DNA of 64,000 bases from the NCBI RefSeq assembly GCF_000687995.1, contig NZ_JIAC01000001.1:124001-188000 (forward strand), read 5' to 3'. This stretch comes from Selenomonas ruminantium AC2024. GTDB taxonomy: Bacteria; Bacillota; Negativicutes; Selenomonadales; Selenomonadaceae. The translations under genes and the position numbers were made by a program. Within the stretch, counting starts at the first letter, position 1, and each line of letters begins with the position of its first letter. The notes under the pieces were generated by a model. It saw nothing but the letters and a program-made list of their open reading frames with translations, made no database searches and was not told the DNA's origin. Of the stretch, positions 1 to 10,080 are shown piece after piece.

Positions 1-1189
1 ATTTTGCATAGGATGCTCTACTCTCCCATTCCTGCCAGCGAATATTTTCTACCGCTCTACACAGTTCCTCCGTTGCCAAAGTTTTTACTTCCTGTATCTG
101 GGGCAATATGCTTTCCAACAGCCATGGCAGGTGTTCCTGCCAGCTGCCAGTCTGCAAAGTACGCAAAATAGCTTCAGCCAGCACATGTTCCAAACGCTCC
201 AGCTCTATTTTGGCCTCCGGATGTTCCAATCGTTCTTGCCGGCAGCATCGCCATAGATATTGCAGTTCTTCACCTAAGCCCTCCCATTTTTTGTCTCCAG
301 CAGGATAGCACTCCAGCCACCCCAACAACTGAATGGTCATTGACGTATATCTATGCTTACGTAAAGCTCCCCAAAGTCGTACGAAATCTATATATCGACG
401 TTTTTGCCAGTAAGTCCGCAAATCATCACACCTGCGATTAGTCCCTGCCAGACGCTCCTCAGTCGACAGGTCATACCCCAACGCCTCAATTTGCTCGCGC
501 CAAAATGACGCATTCGTGACATCCCAGCCATGACAGCCAAACGGTTTAAGCGTACCTGCTGCTATCCGGCGATAGCAGTTCTGCACCTCTTCCTGTACAG
601 AAAATTGTAGAGCAACCTGTAAAGGCGCACATTGGAATTCAACATCCTTTTGCACACCACACCAGCCCCAAAAAGAATCTTCCACACGCAAAAAAACATC
701 CTGAAAAATCTGCTGTCGTTCCCTGGGCATATTTTCCCATTGTCTCAGTGCTTTTCGTGCTGCCACAATTCGTCGCAATGACAAACCACCATTACCTACT
801 CTTGCCCCTATTGCATGCCAAATAGGATTGTAGGGAGCAATAGGAGCCCCAATATAATCGTACCCTAGTTCACAAAATTCCTGTAACCGATCTGCAAAAA
901 CAAAGGCATCCAACTGGTAAATAAGCAGATAATCATATTTTGCAAAGCGCGCATAATAGGTCTCATTCAACAACAACCGGCTATAACTGGTAATACTGGT
1001 AAACCACTGGTCTGGGAAACGCTCCACTGCAATACCATTTTCCAAGCCCTCATATGCAAACTTCAAGGATTCTGGTGCAACAAACACACAAGGGTAATTT
1101 CCCAGCACACGACGTAGTTGTTGCAATGACACTTTTTCCGTTATAGTCAAATTTTCCCGATATATTGGAATTGTAATCACAACGCTCAT
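1..1189 (-). CDS. DUF5672-type glycosyltransferase, C-terminus cut by window edge
   Basis: The frame is open from the ATG at 1189 to the window edge (396 codons read), so the C-terminus is missing. The start overlaps the stop of the preceding GT2 gene by four bases (ATGA), which indicates translational coupling. The protein opens with a short beta strand (SVVITIPIYR). It has a DYLLIYQLDAFVF segment with a probable acidic metal site, then GYDYIGAPIAPYNPIW and VGNGGLSLRR, an EDSFWG stretch, and a GCHGWD motif near residue 215. This order is typical of DUF5672 proteins, which are predicted nucleotide-sugar transferases of capsule, LPS or glycoprotein loci. Acceptor and sugar are unknown. It is the last visible gene of the glycosylation island. 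Confidence 0.8.
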   Translation of the reverse strand, partial: MSVVITIPIYRENLTITEKVSLQQLRRVLGNYPCVFVAPESLKFAYEGLENGIAVERFPDQWFTSITSYSRLLLNETYYARFAKYDYLLIYQLDAFVFADRLQEFCELGYDYIGAPIAPYNPIWHAIGARVGNGGLSLRRIVAARKALRQWENMPRERQQIFQDVFLRVEDSFWGWCGVQKDVEFQCAPLQVALQFSVQEEVQNCYRRIAAGTLKPFGCHGWDVTNASFWREQIEALGYDLSTEERLAGTNRRCDDLRTYWQKRRYIDFVRLWGALRKHRYTSMTIQLLGWLECYPAGDKKWEGLGEELQYLWRCCRQERLEHPEAKIELERLEHVLAEAILRTLQTGSWQEHLPWLLESILPQIQEVKTLATEELCRAVENIRWQEWESRASYAK

Positions 1190-2187
1190 TTTTTACCACA
1201 TCCTTGAATCTCCAAAAAATGACGATATAAGAACTGTACCAACCAGGCTTTACCGCCAAAGTCCTGTTCCAAAGCCTCACGAATGCTCTCTTTCACCAGC
1301 TGCTGATGCTCCAGCGGCGTGGGAACAAATCCCCATCGGCACGGCATTACGAGCATATAGCCGGTAATACGTTCCATAACCTGCTCTTTTATCTCCGGGT
1401 GTTCCGAAAAATATGTTATTTCGCCAAGATTCCGCCATAAAATCTCTGCCAGCCTAAAAGTATCCTGTACATGTTTTTCCAAATTGTCCAACGTCTTTGC
1501 CTCACGCAGGATAGAATCTCCTGACAAACGATATACATAATACAGTTGATTGGTTACCATATATTTCTTTGCCCTGCATAGACAAAGGAGATTAAATAGA
1601 GCATCCTCATTTGTTGATATGGCTTCAAATTTCAGTTTATTCTGCTCCAGAAACTCTCGGCGATACACTCGATTCCAAACAGACCATACCCAACCATTAT
1701 ACTGAAAAAACAGATTTAGCCTCTTCCCTAGATCAACATCCAACGACTCGACTGCCTTGGATCTCATACCACAATCAATCTCTGGTATAAGCGTCTGTCC
1801 CTCAGCATCTTCATAATAACGTCCTGGTGACCATACTACATCCGCCTGCCCCGCTAACGCTATTTTCATCATGTGCGCCAGCCCATCAGGCAAAAGATAA
1901 TCATCACTATCCACAAAGGTTACATACTTGCCGCCTGCCGCCTGCAACCCAATATTACGCGCTGCACTTACCCCTTGATTGTGCGGCTGCTCTAACAGCT
2001 TAATGCGTTCATCAGCACGCTGCCAATCCCGGCATATAGCTGCCGTCTCATCCGTGGAGGCATCATCCACCAGCAATAGTTCCCAATCCGTATAAGTCTG
2101 CCGTTGTATGCTTGCCAAACAATCCTTGATATATGCCTGTCGATTGTACATCGGCACAATTATTGTCAGCTTTGGCTTTTCTGTCAT
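1186..2187 (-). CDS. Family 2 glycosyltransferase
   Basis: A 333-residue GT-A enzyme. The N-terminus LTIIVPMYNRQAYIKDCL is the classic GT2 nucleotide-binding start. It is followed by LLVDDASTDET (first acidic motif), the GVSAARNIGL segment and the FVDSDDYLLPD metal-binding DxD region near residues 95-105. The C-terminal half is helical and probably selects the acceptor. It starts three bases after the stop of the upstream double GT-B protein and overlaps the next gene by four bases, so these genes are almost certainly one transcript. Sugar donor and acceptor cannot be read from the sequence. A role in flagellin or surface glycan assembly is inferred from position only. Confidence 0.88.
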   Translation of the reverse strand: MTEKPKLTIIVPMYNRQAYIKDCLASIQRQTYTDWELLLVDDASTDETAAICRDWQRADERIKLLEQPHNQGVSAARNIGLQAAGGKYVTFVDSDDYLLPDGLAHMMKIALAGQADVVWSPGRYYEDAEGQTLIPEIDCGMRSKAVESLDVDLGKRLNLFFQYNGWVWSVWNRVYRREFLEQNKLKFEAISTNEDALFNLLCLCRAKKYMVTNQLYYVYRLSGDSILREAKTLDNLEKHVQDTFRLAEILWRNLGEITYFSEHPEIKEQVMERITGYMLVMPCRWGFVPTPLEHQQLVKESIREALEQDFGGKAWLVQFLYRHFLEIQGCGKK

Positions 2188-2190
2188 GTC

Positions 2191-4242
2191 TTACTCCATT
2201 CCATTATGGAAATTTTGCGTATTAACTGCCTTTTTCAAAATCTCCTGCCGTCCCTTTGGCGTAAGAAAATACCTTACCAAACGTTGCAGAGAAAGCTGCC
2301 CACGATCTGGCGTATCACGATTGATAATCCAACCACAATCTGCTTTTTGCACACGTAAGGCCTGCGCACCAAGATTCATGGTCAGCACCGGATAACCAGA
2401 TAAAATCGCTTCACTAGCCGTGTAGCAATAGGTCTCAGGACATGCACTAGGTATTAATACAATAGCTGTCTGATACAGTGCTAATAATCTAGACACATCG
2501 CTTTGCACATATCTTCCTGTAAAAAAAATCCCCTGCCTATCGCCATTCAAATCGCCTGCGTCCTCACCAATAACGATTAATCGTACAGGCAGTTTACGCC
2601 GCTTTATCCAGGAATTTAACTGCAAAAAATACCTTGCTCCTTTTTGCGTACAAAACGTCCCCAAAAACGCCAGTGTTAGCGTTTCTTCTTGAGCAAAATC
2701 CCTCTTAAATGTTCGTTTATAATTATTTTGCAACTTATGCGGATTTACCGTAATATTCACATCATGATATAAACTGTTTATAATACCCGCAGCATAATGT
2801 GTGGGTGCTATTACTTTATCCGCCCCCAACAAAAAATCATAAAATCGCCTACGATATTCTTCTAAATTAATATCTTTCATTCCCCTGACGTTAAAGATGT
2901 AACGACAATATTCATGTGACCTATATCCATGACAATATAAGGCCCGACAATCCAGTGAGGTATTCGGGCACATACAAAAATAGTCATGTAAAAATACGGT
3001 ATAAGACATCCCCAACTGAGACAGAGCCGTCATAGTCTCGTATAATGGAAAGCCTAGCAAATGATTGACAACTATATGGTTTATATTGTGTTCATATACA
3101 AACGCCTGCCACTCAGCCTTATCCTTAGGTGCCTGATGCGGTCGCAATAATACAATATTGCGACTGGCATTATTCTGCAAATACCCCTGCAAAAAAACTT
3201 CTGTTCCTCCGCCAGCATCAAGAGACAAAATAAGTTCTTGAGCAACATTTTTTTGTTTATAGCCCAATGCTGCTCGTACTTGACGTGTAAAAAGTTCTGG
3301 TTCCTGACTAATTTTATGGCGATAATCTGCCAGCCGTTCTACTTCTTGTTCATAATTGGCCAACAACTCACGAATTTTAGCCACAATGGCTGGAATATTT
3401 TCCTCCGTATCGTCAAACTTCAAATCGGATGGAATAGGGATATCGACATCATTTGCAGCAGCTCCGCGCTTGCCTGTCAACAAGCAACAACCAGCCATAA
3501 CCGCCTCTCGGGGGATTCTATCTTTTCCTGGATGATTGCCAAAATCAACATAAACTTTAACCGAATGTAAAAACTCCTCTACCTGAGTGGGCGTCATATT
3601 CTCTACCGGCCGCCACGCCAAATCCATCGACTTCTCTATAAGCTTACGTGTAAACTCCCAGCCTTTACGTGGATTAAATGCCACAATATTCTTTCGTCCT
3701 GCTTTTACCAAGGTTTTATTACGTGTCAAGAACACCTCATCAAGATAATCACCTACCTCGAATATTCTTTCCTGTGGCACATCATTGATCAACAAAAACT
3801 GGCGGGCATATTCTGACTGCGTCCAATGCATAAAAGAGGGACTATCCAATACCCCCAAAAAAGGTAACGGCTTTACAGCAAAGGACTCAACAGTTTCATC
3901 ATAACACTCTACATACCGTCTAACCCTTGACCACCAGTTGTCGACACTCAACCACCACACAACACGCTGTATCCGTAAGTCACGTGGCACGAGAAATATC
4001 AATGTTTCTGGTACAATAAGTATATTATCTATACCAACCTCGATACATTCCGCAACCGGTAAACTATAATGCCTGTAGTGCGGATGAACACTACTTTTCG
4101 TACTAACCGGATAGTAATACATTGCCACATCAACACCATCTGCTTGCAATCTGGCTCCTAATTGATGCAAAAGTGTAGGACCACCAGTATGGGCATTACC
4201 CGGGCACATAATATATACTTTGCTATTTGCCGTCAATTCCAT
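2191..4242 (-). CDS. Large GT-B glycosyltransferase, apparently two GT4-like halves
   Basis: A 683-residue protein. The first half (about 1-330) starts with VYIMCPGNAHTGGPTLLHQL, a Rossmann-like strand with a glycine-rich loop, and contains AFNPRKGWEF and GNHPGKDRIPREAVMAGC, like a GT4 donor site. The second half (about 335-683) restarts with ELILSLDAGGGTEVFLQGYL, then a KVIAPTHYAAGIINSLY segment, LTLAFLGTFCTQKGARYFL and a PSACPETYCYTASEAILSG donor-binding motif typical of GT4. The protein therefore looks like a tandem of two GT-B units. The first unit is less typical, so it may be regulatory or inactive. The ATG has a good GAGGAAATG upstream. Substrate unknown. Confidence 0.8.
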   Translation of the reverse strand: MELTANSKVYIMCPGNAHTGGPTLLHQLGARLQADGVDVAMYYYPVSTKSSVHPHYRHYSLPVAECIEVGIDNILIVPETLIFLVPRDLRIQRVVWWLSVDNWWSRVRRYVECYDETVESFAVKPLPFLGVLDSPSFMHWTQSEYARQFLLINDVPQERIFEVGDYLDEVFLTRNKTLVKAGRKNIVAFNPRKGWEFTRKLIEKSMDLAWRPVENMTPTQVEEFLHSVKVYVDFGNHPGKDRIPREAVMAGCCLLTGKRGAAANDVDIPIPSDLKFDDTEENIPAIVAKIRELLANYEQEVERLADYRHKISQEPELFTRQVRAALGYKQKNVAQELILSLDAGGGTEVFLQGYLQNNASRNIVLLRPHQAPKDKAEWQAFVYEHNINHIVVNHLLGFPLYETMTALSQLGMSYTVFLHDYFCMCPNTSLDCRALYCHGYRSHEYCRYIFNVRGMKDINLEEYRRRFYDFLLGADKVIAPTHYAAGIINSLYHDVNITVNPHKLQNNYKRTFKRDFAQEETLTLAFLGTFCTQKGARYFLQLNSWIKRRKLPVRLIVIGEDAGDLNGDRQGIFFTGRYVQSDVSRLLALYQTAIVLIPSACPETYCYTASEAILSGYPVLTMNLGAQALRVQKADCGWIINRDTPDRGQLSLQRLVRYFLTPKGRQEILKKAVNTQNFHNGME

Positions 4243-4264
4243 GGCATTTCCTCACAAGTTTCAT

Positions 4265-5143
4265 TTACTGTCTCAAAAAATGCAACAGCAGCAAGTCTGT
4301 TTGCTGCAGTTTGGCCGCAAACTTCAATGCCTTGTCCGTCATTCCCATACACTTAGCTGTTACTGCCAAGTTTCGCAATACATTTTCATCCTGACCATCT
4401 ATATTAAGAGCTGTCTCCAAAAAGGCTGCCACTGCCTGATAATCATTAGCCATAAAATAACCACCAGCAAAAACCTGCAATAAGCGAATCTTCTCTTTAA
4501 GAGATATATCCTTATTGAGAACAGCCTGTATCTCGGAACGATAGTCTCCCCCTTGCTCCAATGTTTTAGACATCGTAGCTTGTGGTTCTACGTGCTGTCC
4601 GGTGGCTGCATGTATCGATGCAGCCATAGGTACTGCTGCGTCTTCTGTAAGCGGCTCAAGTCCCAAGAATCCAGCTACATGAGGAAATTCAGCCTTGATA
4701 TGCTCTGCCTCATTTCGCCCATAATAATCAAGAATATCTTCTATATCCTCCCGCTGCTCCTGAGTTAAAACATTTTCGCCATGTTCCAAAACAAAATCAA
4801 AGATAGCCAAACTGTCATCCGTACGGTCTTCCAAGATACAGATTCTTGCCAGCAAAATACGTGCTGCTATGTGCTCTGGTTCAAAAGTCAGGACGTTTTG
4901 TACCATGCCTGCAGCTCTGCTATAATCACCAAGCATAAAATAGCTGTAAGCACCATCATAAAGCATTTCCGCATCATGATCACCAACCTGTACTAGTTCA
5001 GCCAGTTTATTGATGACATCGCTGTATTTTTCCTCCGCAAACAAAGCACGCAGTTCCTCTCGCAATTCCTGCACATTCTCTAGCTGCATATTCTGCTCCT
5101 TATTCTTTTTATTCTTATTCATTTTACGGCTTGCTTTTCCCAT
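4265..5143 (-). CDS. Tetratricopeptide-repeat protein of the glycosylation island
   Basis: A 292-residue soluble protein. It begins with a very basic Lys/Asn-rich tail (MGKASRKMNKNKKNKEQ), followed by helical repeats. Segments such as AEMLYDGAYSYFMLGDYSRAAGMV and AARILLARICILEDRTDDSLAIFDFVL match the TPR pattern of alternating small and large residues. No catalytic motif is visible. A GAAAGGGG element lies about nine bases before the ATG. It lies between the GT41 genes and the double GT-B gene in the same direction, so it may be an adaptor that presents a protein acceptor such as flagellin to the glycosyltransferases. That role is inference. Confidence 0.75.
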   Translation of the reverse strand: MGKASRKMNKNKKNKEQNMQLENVQELREELRALFAEEKYSDVINKLAELVQVGDHDAEMLYDGAYSYFMLGDYSRAAGMVQNVLTFEPEHIAARILLARICILEDRTDDSLAIFDFVLEHGENVLTQEQREDIEDILDYYGRNEAEHIKAEFPHVAGFLGLEPLTEDAAVPMAASIHAATGQHVEPQATMSKTLEQGGDYRSEIQAVLNKDISLKEKIRLLQVFAGGYFMANDYQAVAAFLETALNIDGQDENVLRNLAVTAKCMGMTDKALKFAAKLQQTDLLLLHFLRQ

Positions 5144-5224
5144 GTCTAAAACCCCTTTCTCATTTTACTAAGCTTCCTAATTTTTTTATTCTTCAATCTT
5201 TTATATTCAATATTCGCCAAAAAA

Positions 5225-6709
5225 CTATTTGTTCCTGCCATTAAGCCACTTTGCCCATATTCCCCGGTACATATCCTCCACCGCTTGTACATAGGCAGCC
5301 CCATTCATTAAGGGGGACTCCTGCATCAGTTGAGGGATTTGTTGATGCAGTGCCTGCAGCAAATCCTTATCCATAGCCAAGGCCACAGCTTTGGCTATAT
5401 ATTCCGCAAAAGTTGCACAAGCCAGTTCCCCTAAGCCAATATTCTGTAAAATACCATAGCTGAACCGCTGCCCATGCCTTCGCCCATAGCGCGTCACCAC
5501 TGGCACGCCCATATACAGAGCTTCACAAGTCGTACCACCACCTGTATATGGATAAGTGTCCAACAGTATGTCCACATCAAGATAGCGTTCCAAATAATCC
5601 TCTGTCGCATCTTCCAGAATATATTCCTTCGGTTTAAAGCCAAGACTTCTCAACTTCCGCCCAACTATCTTCAGTGCATTAGTCTTATGGCTGGAATTTT
5701 TAAGCAGGATTTTACTACCCGGCACCTGCCGGATAATTGCCAGCCAGGCCTCCAGCATTTCATCATTTAACTTTAAGAAATTATTAAAACTGCCAAAGAT
5801 AATTGGTTCATGGAGCTGATATTTCTTTTTTACGGCCAATACTCTTGCTGATGGCGTATAACAGAAATGCGAATGAGGCAGCCGCCAAATCTCCTCTCGA
5901 AAATCCTCATCATGAAGCCCCGAAGGGTCGCAATAAGCATCACCCAAAAAGTAATCTACCGCTGATGAGCCTGAGGTGCTCATATAGCCAATCCCCGCCA
6001 CCTGCACAGGTGCTGGGCGATAACTCATAACCGCCATAGTCCGGCCGCCAGAAGCGTGTACATCAAAATCAAACAGGATATCGACTTCATCAGCATATAT
6101 ATCCGCAGCCACCCGGCTCAACTCACTATTGCGTGGATAACGACGCAGAACCTTTACCTGTTTCTCTATTTCATCTGTCAGCCAATCCCGGCCTTCGCCA
6201 AGCTGGTAACAGTATACCTCAAACCTATCTCTGTCATACGCTATTAACAGTGGTATCGTAAAGCGACTGACCACGTTATCCGTAAACTCACAAGCCAGAT
6301 AGCCAATCCTAAGTTGCTTATGCTGGTGATGGTTAACTTTATGCCTATACTGCTCCACCGTCTGCGTAAATCGATCATACATAAAATGTAGTTCCCGCAA
6401 TTCAGTATCAGTCACTTCCGGGTAATAATGCAGCATAAACAGATAATCGCTGAATTCCAACTGCTGAATACGAAACGGCTGGCCTTCACTATGCTGCAAG
6501 GCTGCCCAGGAATACGCCCGGCATTTCTGCTTATCAAATAGCTTATAATAGCACTGGCTGTAATACTGCAGGATACGCCATTCCTCATCCGGGGCATAGC
6601 CCACCTCCTGCACCATTTGGTTTAACCTGTCCAATGCTTGCTGTGGTGCCTCCTGCCTAAGCAGATTCAACACTGGCTTATAACGTTCATCTAATCGCCC
6701 TAAGTCCAT
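5225..6709 (-). CDS. SPINDLY/OGT-like glycosyltransferase (GT41) with N-terminal helical repeats
   Basis: A 494-residue protein with a helical TPR-like head (1 to about 125) and a GT41 module (about 135-490). Visible GT41 marks are LRIGYLACEFTDNVVSRF, the FDFDVHASGG segment, YRPAPVQVAGIGYMSTSG, the FGSFNNFLKLNDEML segment with the lysine that corresponds to the UDP-phosphate-binding lysine of OGT, and DTYPYTGGGTTCEALYMGVP near the C-terminus. GT41 enzymes transfer GlcNAc, fucose or glucose to Ser/Thr or Asn of cytoplasmic proteins. The gene overlaps the stop of the upstream GT41 gene by one base (TAATG). Flagellin is the likeliest acceptor from context; the sugar is unknown. Confidence 0.88.
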   Translation of the reverse strand: MDLGRLDERYKPVLNLLRQEAPQQALDRLNQMVQEVGYAPDEEWRILQYYSQCYYKLFDKQKCRAYSWAALQHSEGQPFRIQQLEFSDYLFMLHYYPEVTDTELRELHFMYDRFTQTVEQYRHKVNHHQHKQLRIGYLACEFTDNVVSRFTIPLLIAYDRDRFEVYCYQLGEGRDWLTDEIEKQVKVLRRYPRNSELSRVAADIYADEVDILFDFDVHASGGRTMAVMSYRPAPVQVAGIGYMSTSGSSAVDYFLGDAYCDPSGLHDEDFREEIWRLPHSHFCYTPSARVLAVKKKYQLHEPIIFGSFNNFLKLNDEMLEAWLAIIRQVPGSKILLKNSSHKTNALKIVGRKLRSLGFKPKEYILEDATEDYLERYLDVDILLDTYPYTGGGTTCEALYMGVPVVTRYGRRHGQRFSYGILQNIGLGELACATFAEYIAKAVALAMDKDLLQALHQQIPQLMQESPLMNGAAYVQAVEDMYRGIWAKWLNGRNK

Positions 6710-9700
6710 TATCTTCCCACCTTTGTCAGCATCAGCCGATAAGCCTCTTCCACTTCTGCCATATAATGCCGTGTATCCATAAGCGGTGATTGCAGGAGCA
6801 TACGCCGCAAATTCTGATGTAAAATATTCAACAGATCCTTATCCTGCGCCAGCGATACCGCCCGAGCCACATAATCTTCCACAGTTGATACGGCCAATTC
6901 TCCCAAACCGGCATTCTGTAAAATCGTCAGCCCAAACCGTGTATCGCGCCGCTCACCATAAAGTGAAACTACCGGCACCCCCATATAAAGGGCATCACAG
7001 GTCGTACCGCCTCCGGGATAAGGAAAGGTATCCAACGCAATATCCACATCCAAATACCGCTCCATATAATCCATAGACGCTGGCTCCAAAATAATTCTGT
7101 CCATATCCAGTCCCAAATTCCGTAACCGCTCCTGTGCCATAAGATTCCCCTGCGGTTCACCATAAATCTGACTTTTAAGTAATAATCGACTTTGGGGTAC
7201 CTGTTCCAATATTTGCTTCCATACTAGCAGCATCTCATCCGTAATCTTTAAATAGCGGTTAAACACCCCAAAGGTGACATATCCGCATTTCAGACAAGGT
7301 GCTTCGGCAGATTCCGATAAATCACTGCGGCCAGTATAACAGAACTGGCTCGTAAGTATCACCGGCTCCTCATGGTAATCCTGCCAATCGTCCATGAAAT
7401 CGTCCGGATCTGTCCAGCCATCAGTCAGAAAATAATCTACCTGATTCAGACCTGTCGGGTACATATAGCCAAGGCCTGATACCTGTACAAGTGCTGGCCG
7501 CCATGCCATTATGGGCAACCCCGAATCAGCGCAATGCCCAGCCAGGTCTACAAGGATGTCTATTTCATCCTGCCTGATTCTCTTGGCGGCTTCTTCGTAA
7601 GAAAGACCTGTAATATCCACAAAATGGTCTACCGTCTGCTCCACCATATCCGTAAATTTATCCTTTGTCATACTAAGCGAATATGCATACAGTTCAAACT
7701 GCTCCTTATCATGTGCGCCCAGCAATTGATAATAAAAGTAGAACATCACCTGCTGGCGAAAATCCGGGGACAGATAACCAATGCGAATTTTACGTTCCTT
7801 GGACACTTTATCCGCTACTGGTAACGGCTTAACCTCTGCAAATATATCGTTATAACCGAGATGCGCCTTGCCATACGCCGCCTTATCCAAGAGCAGGTTA
7901 TGCTGAGCAAGCAGCCAGGAACTATACATATGACAACGGTCTTTAAAATCCACCGTTGCCTCTGCAGCTCTTTTATAGTATGCCACAGCCTCCTGTACAT
8001 GACCGGTTTCCAAGGCACAATTTGCCATTATTGCCAACAGACTGGCCGTAAACTCAGCGGATGCCTGTCCGCCCCTTTTTTTCAGTTCCTGCCAGGCTGA
8101 TTCAGCCGTCTTATAGCCTGCCTGATAATGCTTCTGCCGCATTTCCACGGCTGCTAAAGTCCGCCCTAATTCCACGGCATGATCTTCATCATAAAGAATA
8201 GCTTGCCGCAGCCACCAGCAGGCTCTGGCATCATCATACAAGGACTCATAAGCCATAGCACCAGCCATCCAAGCCTCTGGTGCTTTTTCTGGGAATCTGG
8301 CAGTCAAGCGCCCAGCAAGCTCAACAACCTTATCAAGCTCACCGGATGCTTGTACTGCTGCCAGCTCGCTTTTTTCGGCCTGCTGCGTTTGCCAGCGTTC
8401 TGCCTCTGTCTGTTTATTTTCCAGCCAATCAAGGTAAATTTTAGTATAGACCTGTTCCACCTCTCCCATATAAGCAGCTGCCTGCATCACCGGAGATGCC
8501 AGCAACATTTGCCGGATTATCTGATGATACTTGCACAGGCGTTCTTTATCCATCGCCAGCTCTACTGCTTTTGCCACATACTCTTCTGGCGAAAAGGCAC
8601 AAAGTTCTCCCACCCCGGCATTCATCAACAAACTATAACCAAAACGAGCATTATGCCGCTCGCCAACCAGAGTAATCACTGGTACGCCCATATACAGAGC
8701 ATCACAGGTCGTACCGCCGCCGGGATAAGGATAGGTATCTAAGGCAATATCCATATCATCATAGGCACGCAGATACTTTGCTTCCTGCTCCCCCATCAAC
8801 AAGCGTTCCCTTGGAATACCTGCCTTTTCTATACGTGCTAAAGCCAGCTTTTTCCCATAAGGATTGTTAAAAATCGCCGCTTTTAGGAACAATCTGCTGT
8901 CCGGCACCGCTGCCAAAATCTTACTCCATAATACCAGCATCTCATCAGACACCTTGGAAAAATTATTAAAACTGCCAAAGGTCACATAGCCATTTTTTTG
9001 AAATGGCGCCGGTACCGGCCTGTGCGGGTTGTCATGCCACATAAAACAGAAATGACTATGCGGCAGTCGCAGAAGCTTTTCCACGAAATACTTATCATTT
9101 TCCGGTGGATCGGTGTAATAATCTGCCAAAAAGTAATCAATCGCTGGCAAACCTATGGTATCAAAATAACCTATTCCTGATACCTGTATTGGTGCAGGTT
9201 TATAAGCCATAGTCTGCAGAAACCCCCAGGCCGTATGCCCTGTAAGGTCAACTAGGATATCCAACTTATCGCCATAGACAATTTCTGCCACTTTCCTATC
9301 CGGCAGTCCCCGTACATTTTGCCAATGGTCAACCATTGTCCGAAATTCCCGGCTGGCCCCATCTTCCTCACAATTGGTATAGCAAAACACTTCAAAGCGC
9401 CGCTTGTCATAATCGTGCAACAAGGCATAGCTGAAAAAAGCTACCACATGAAAATGCAAATCCGGAGATATATAGCCAATTCTTATTTTGTTACTATTAC
9501 TACGTCTTTTCTTATGCTGATACTGTGGTAATCCGGCCAGTATTTCCCCATATTTTTCTGCCGCCTGCCGCATAAAAGACTGCGATTCATTAAGATAATG
9601 CAGGTTAAACAGGTAATTGCTGTACTCCGTGGCCTTACCATGCTCTAAATCCTTATACGCCGCCGATTTTAGATAATTCTGCGCTGCTTCTTTTCCGCGA

Positions 9701-10080
9701 GCTGTTTTGCGGTATAAGGTTCCCAAAATGCTATGCACTGCTCCACGATACCAGCCCACCAAAGTCTTATCCGCCAACGCCGCTGTAAACTGTGCCTCCG
9801 CCGTCTCCCAGTCATCATTCATAAAGGCTACCCGTCCTAAATAGAACCGGCTGACACCATCTAGGGGAAATTTTTGCTGATATTCCCGTCCTGCCACCTT
9901 TGCCCTTGCCGCATCACCACCATCAATATAAGCCGCCAGTACTGCCTGAAACATATTCCTGTCTGATATACCTGCTGACCGCAGGGCATCAGCGGCCTCT
10001 ATGGCCTTGGCCCACTGGCGCTCATCCATCAGCTGTGTGAGACATATATACAGTTGCTTTTTTTCCCGATATGTCATCAT
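6709..10080 (-). CDS. Double-module SPINDLY/OGT-like glycosyltransferase (two GT41 units in one chain)
   Basis: A 1123-residue protein with the layout TPR-like (about 1-190), GT41 (about 200-555), TPR-like (about 570-745), GT41 (about 758-1115). Both catalytic units keep the family marks: KIRIGYISPDLHFH and KIRIGYLSPDFRQQ starts, DLTGHTAWGF and DLAGHCADSG, KPAPIQVSGIGYF and RPALVQVSGLGYM, a conserved lysine in FNNFSKVSDEML and FNRYLKITDEML, and the GGGTTCDALYMGVP donor site in both. Neither unit therefore looks degenerate. The unit length equals that of the next gene, so an in-frame duplication is likely. The start overlaps the upstream gene by four bases (ATGA). Confidence 0.88.
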   Translation of the reverse strand: MMTYREKKQLYICLTQLMDERQWAKAIEAADALRSAGISDRNMFQAVLAAYIDGGDAARAKVAGREYQQKFPLDGVSRFYLGRVAFMNDDWETAEAQFTAALADKTLVGWYRGAVHSILGTLYRKTARGKEAAQNYLKSAAYKDLEHGKATEYSNYLFNLHYLNESQSFMRQAAEKYGEILAGLPQYQHKKRRSNSNKIRIGYISPDLHFHVVAFFSYALLHDYDKRRFEVFCYTNCEEDGASREFRTMVDHWQNVRGLPDRKVAEIVYGDKLDILVDLTGHTAWGFLQTMAYKPAPIQVSGIGYFDTIGLPAIDYFLADYYTDPPENDKYFVEKLLRLPHSHFCFMWHDNPHRPVPAPFQKNGYVTFGSFNNFSKVSDEMLVLWSKILAAVPDSRLFLKAAIFNNPYGKKLALARIEKAGIPRERLLMGEQEAKYLRAYDDMDIALDTYPYPGGGTTCDALYMGVPVITLVGERHNARFGYSLLMNAGVGELCAFSPEEYVAKAVELAMDKERLCKYHQIIRQMLLASPVMQAAAYMGEVEQVYTKIYLDWLENKQTEAERWQTQQAEKSELAAVQASGELDKVVELAGRLTARFPEKAPEAWMAGAMAYESLYDDARACWWLRQAILYDEDHAVELGRTLAAVEMRQKHYQAGYKTAESAWQELKKRGGQASAEFTASLLAIMANCALETGHVQEAVAYYKRAAEATVDFKDRCHMYSSWLLAQHNLLLDKAAYGKAHLGYNDIFAEVKPLPVADKVSKERKIRIGYLSPDFRQQVMFYFYYQLLGAHDKEQFELYAYSLSMTKDKFTDMVEQTVDHFVDITGLSYEEAAKRIRQDEIDILVDLAGHCADSGLPIMAWRPALVQVSGLGYMYPTGLNQVDYFLTDGWTDPDDFMDDWQDYHEEPVILTSQFCYTGRSDLSESAEAPCLKCGYVTFGVFNRYLKITDEMLLVWKQILEQVPQSRLLLKSQIYGEPQGNLMAQERLRNLGLDMDRIILEPASMDYMERYLDVDIALDTFPYPGGGTTCDALYMGVPVVSLYGERRDTRFGLTILQNAGLGELAVSTVEDYVARAVSLAQDKDLLNILHQNLRRMLLQSPLMDTRHYMAEVEEAYRLMLTKVGR

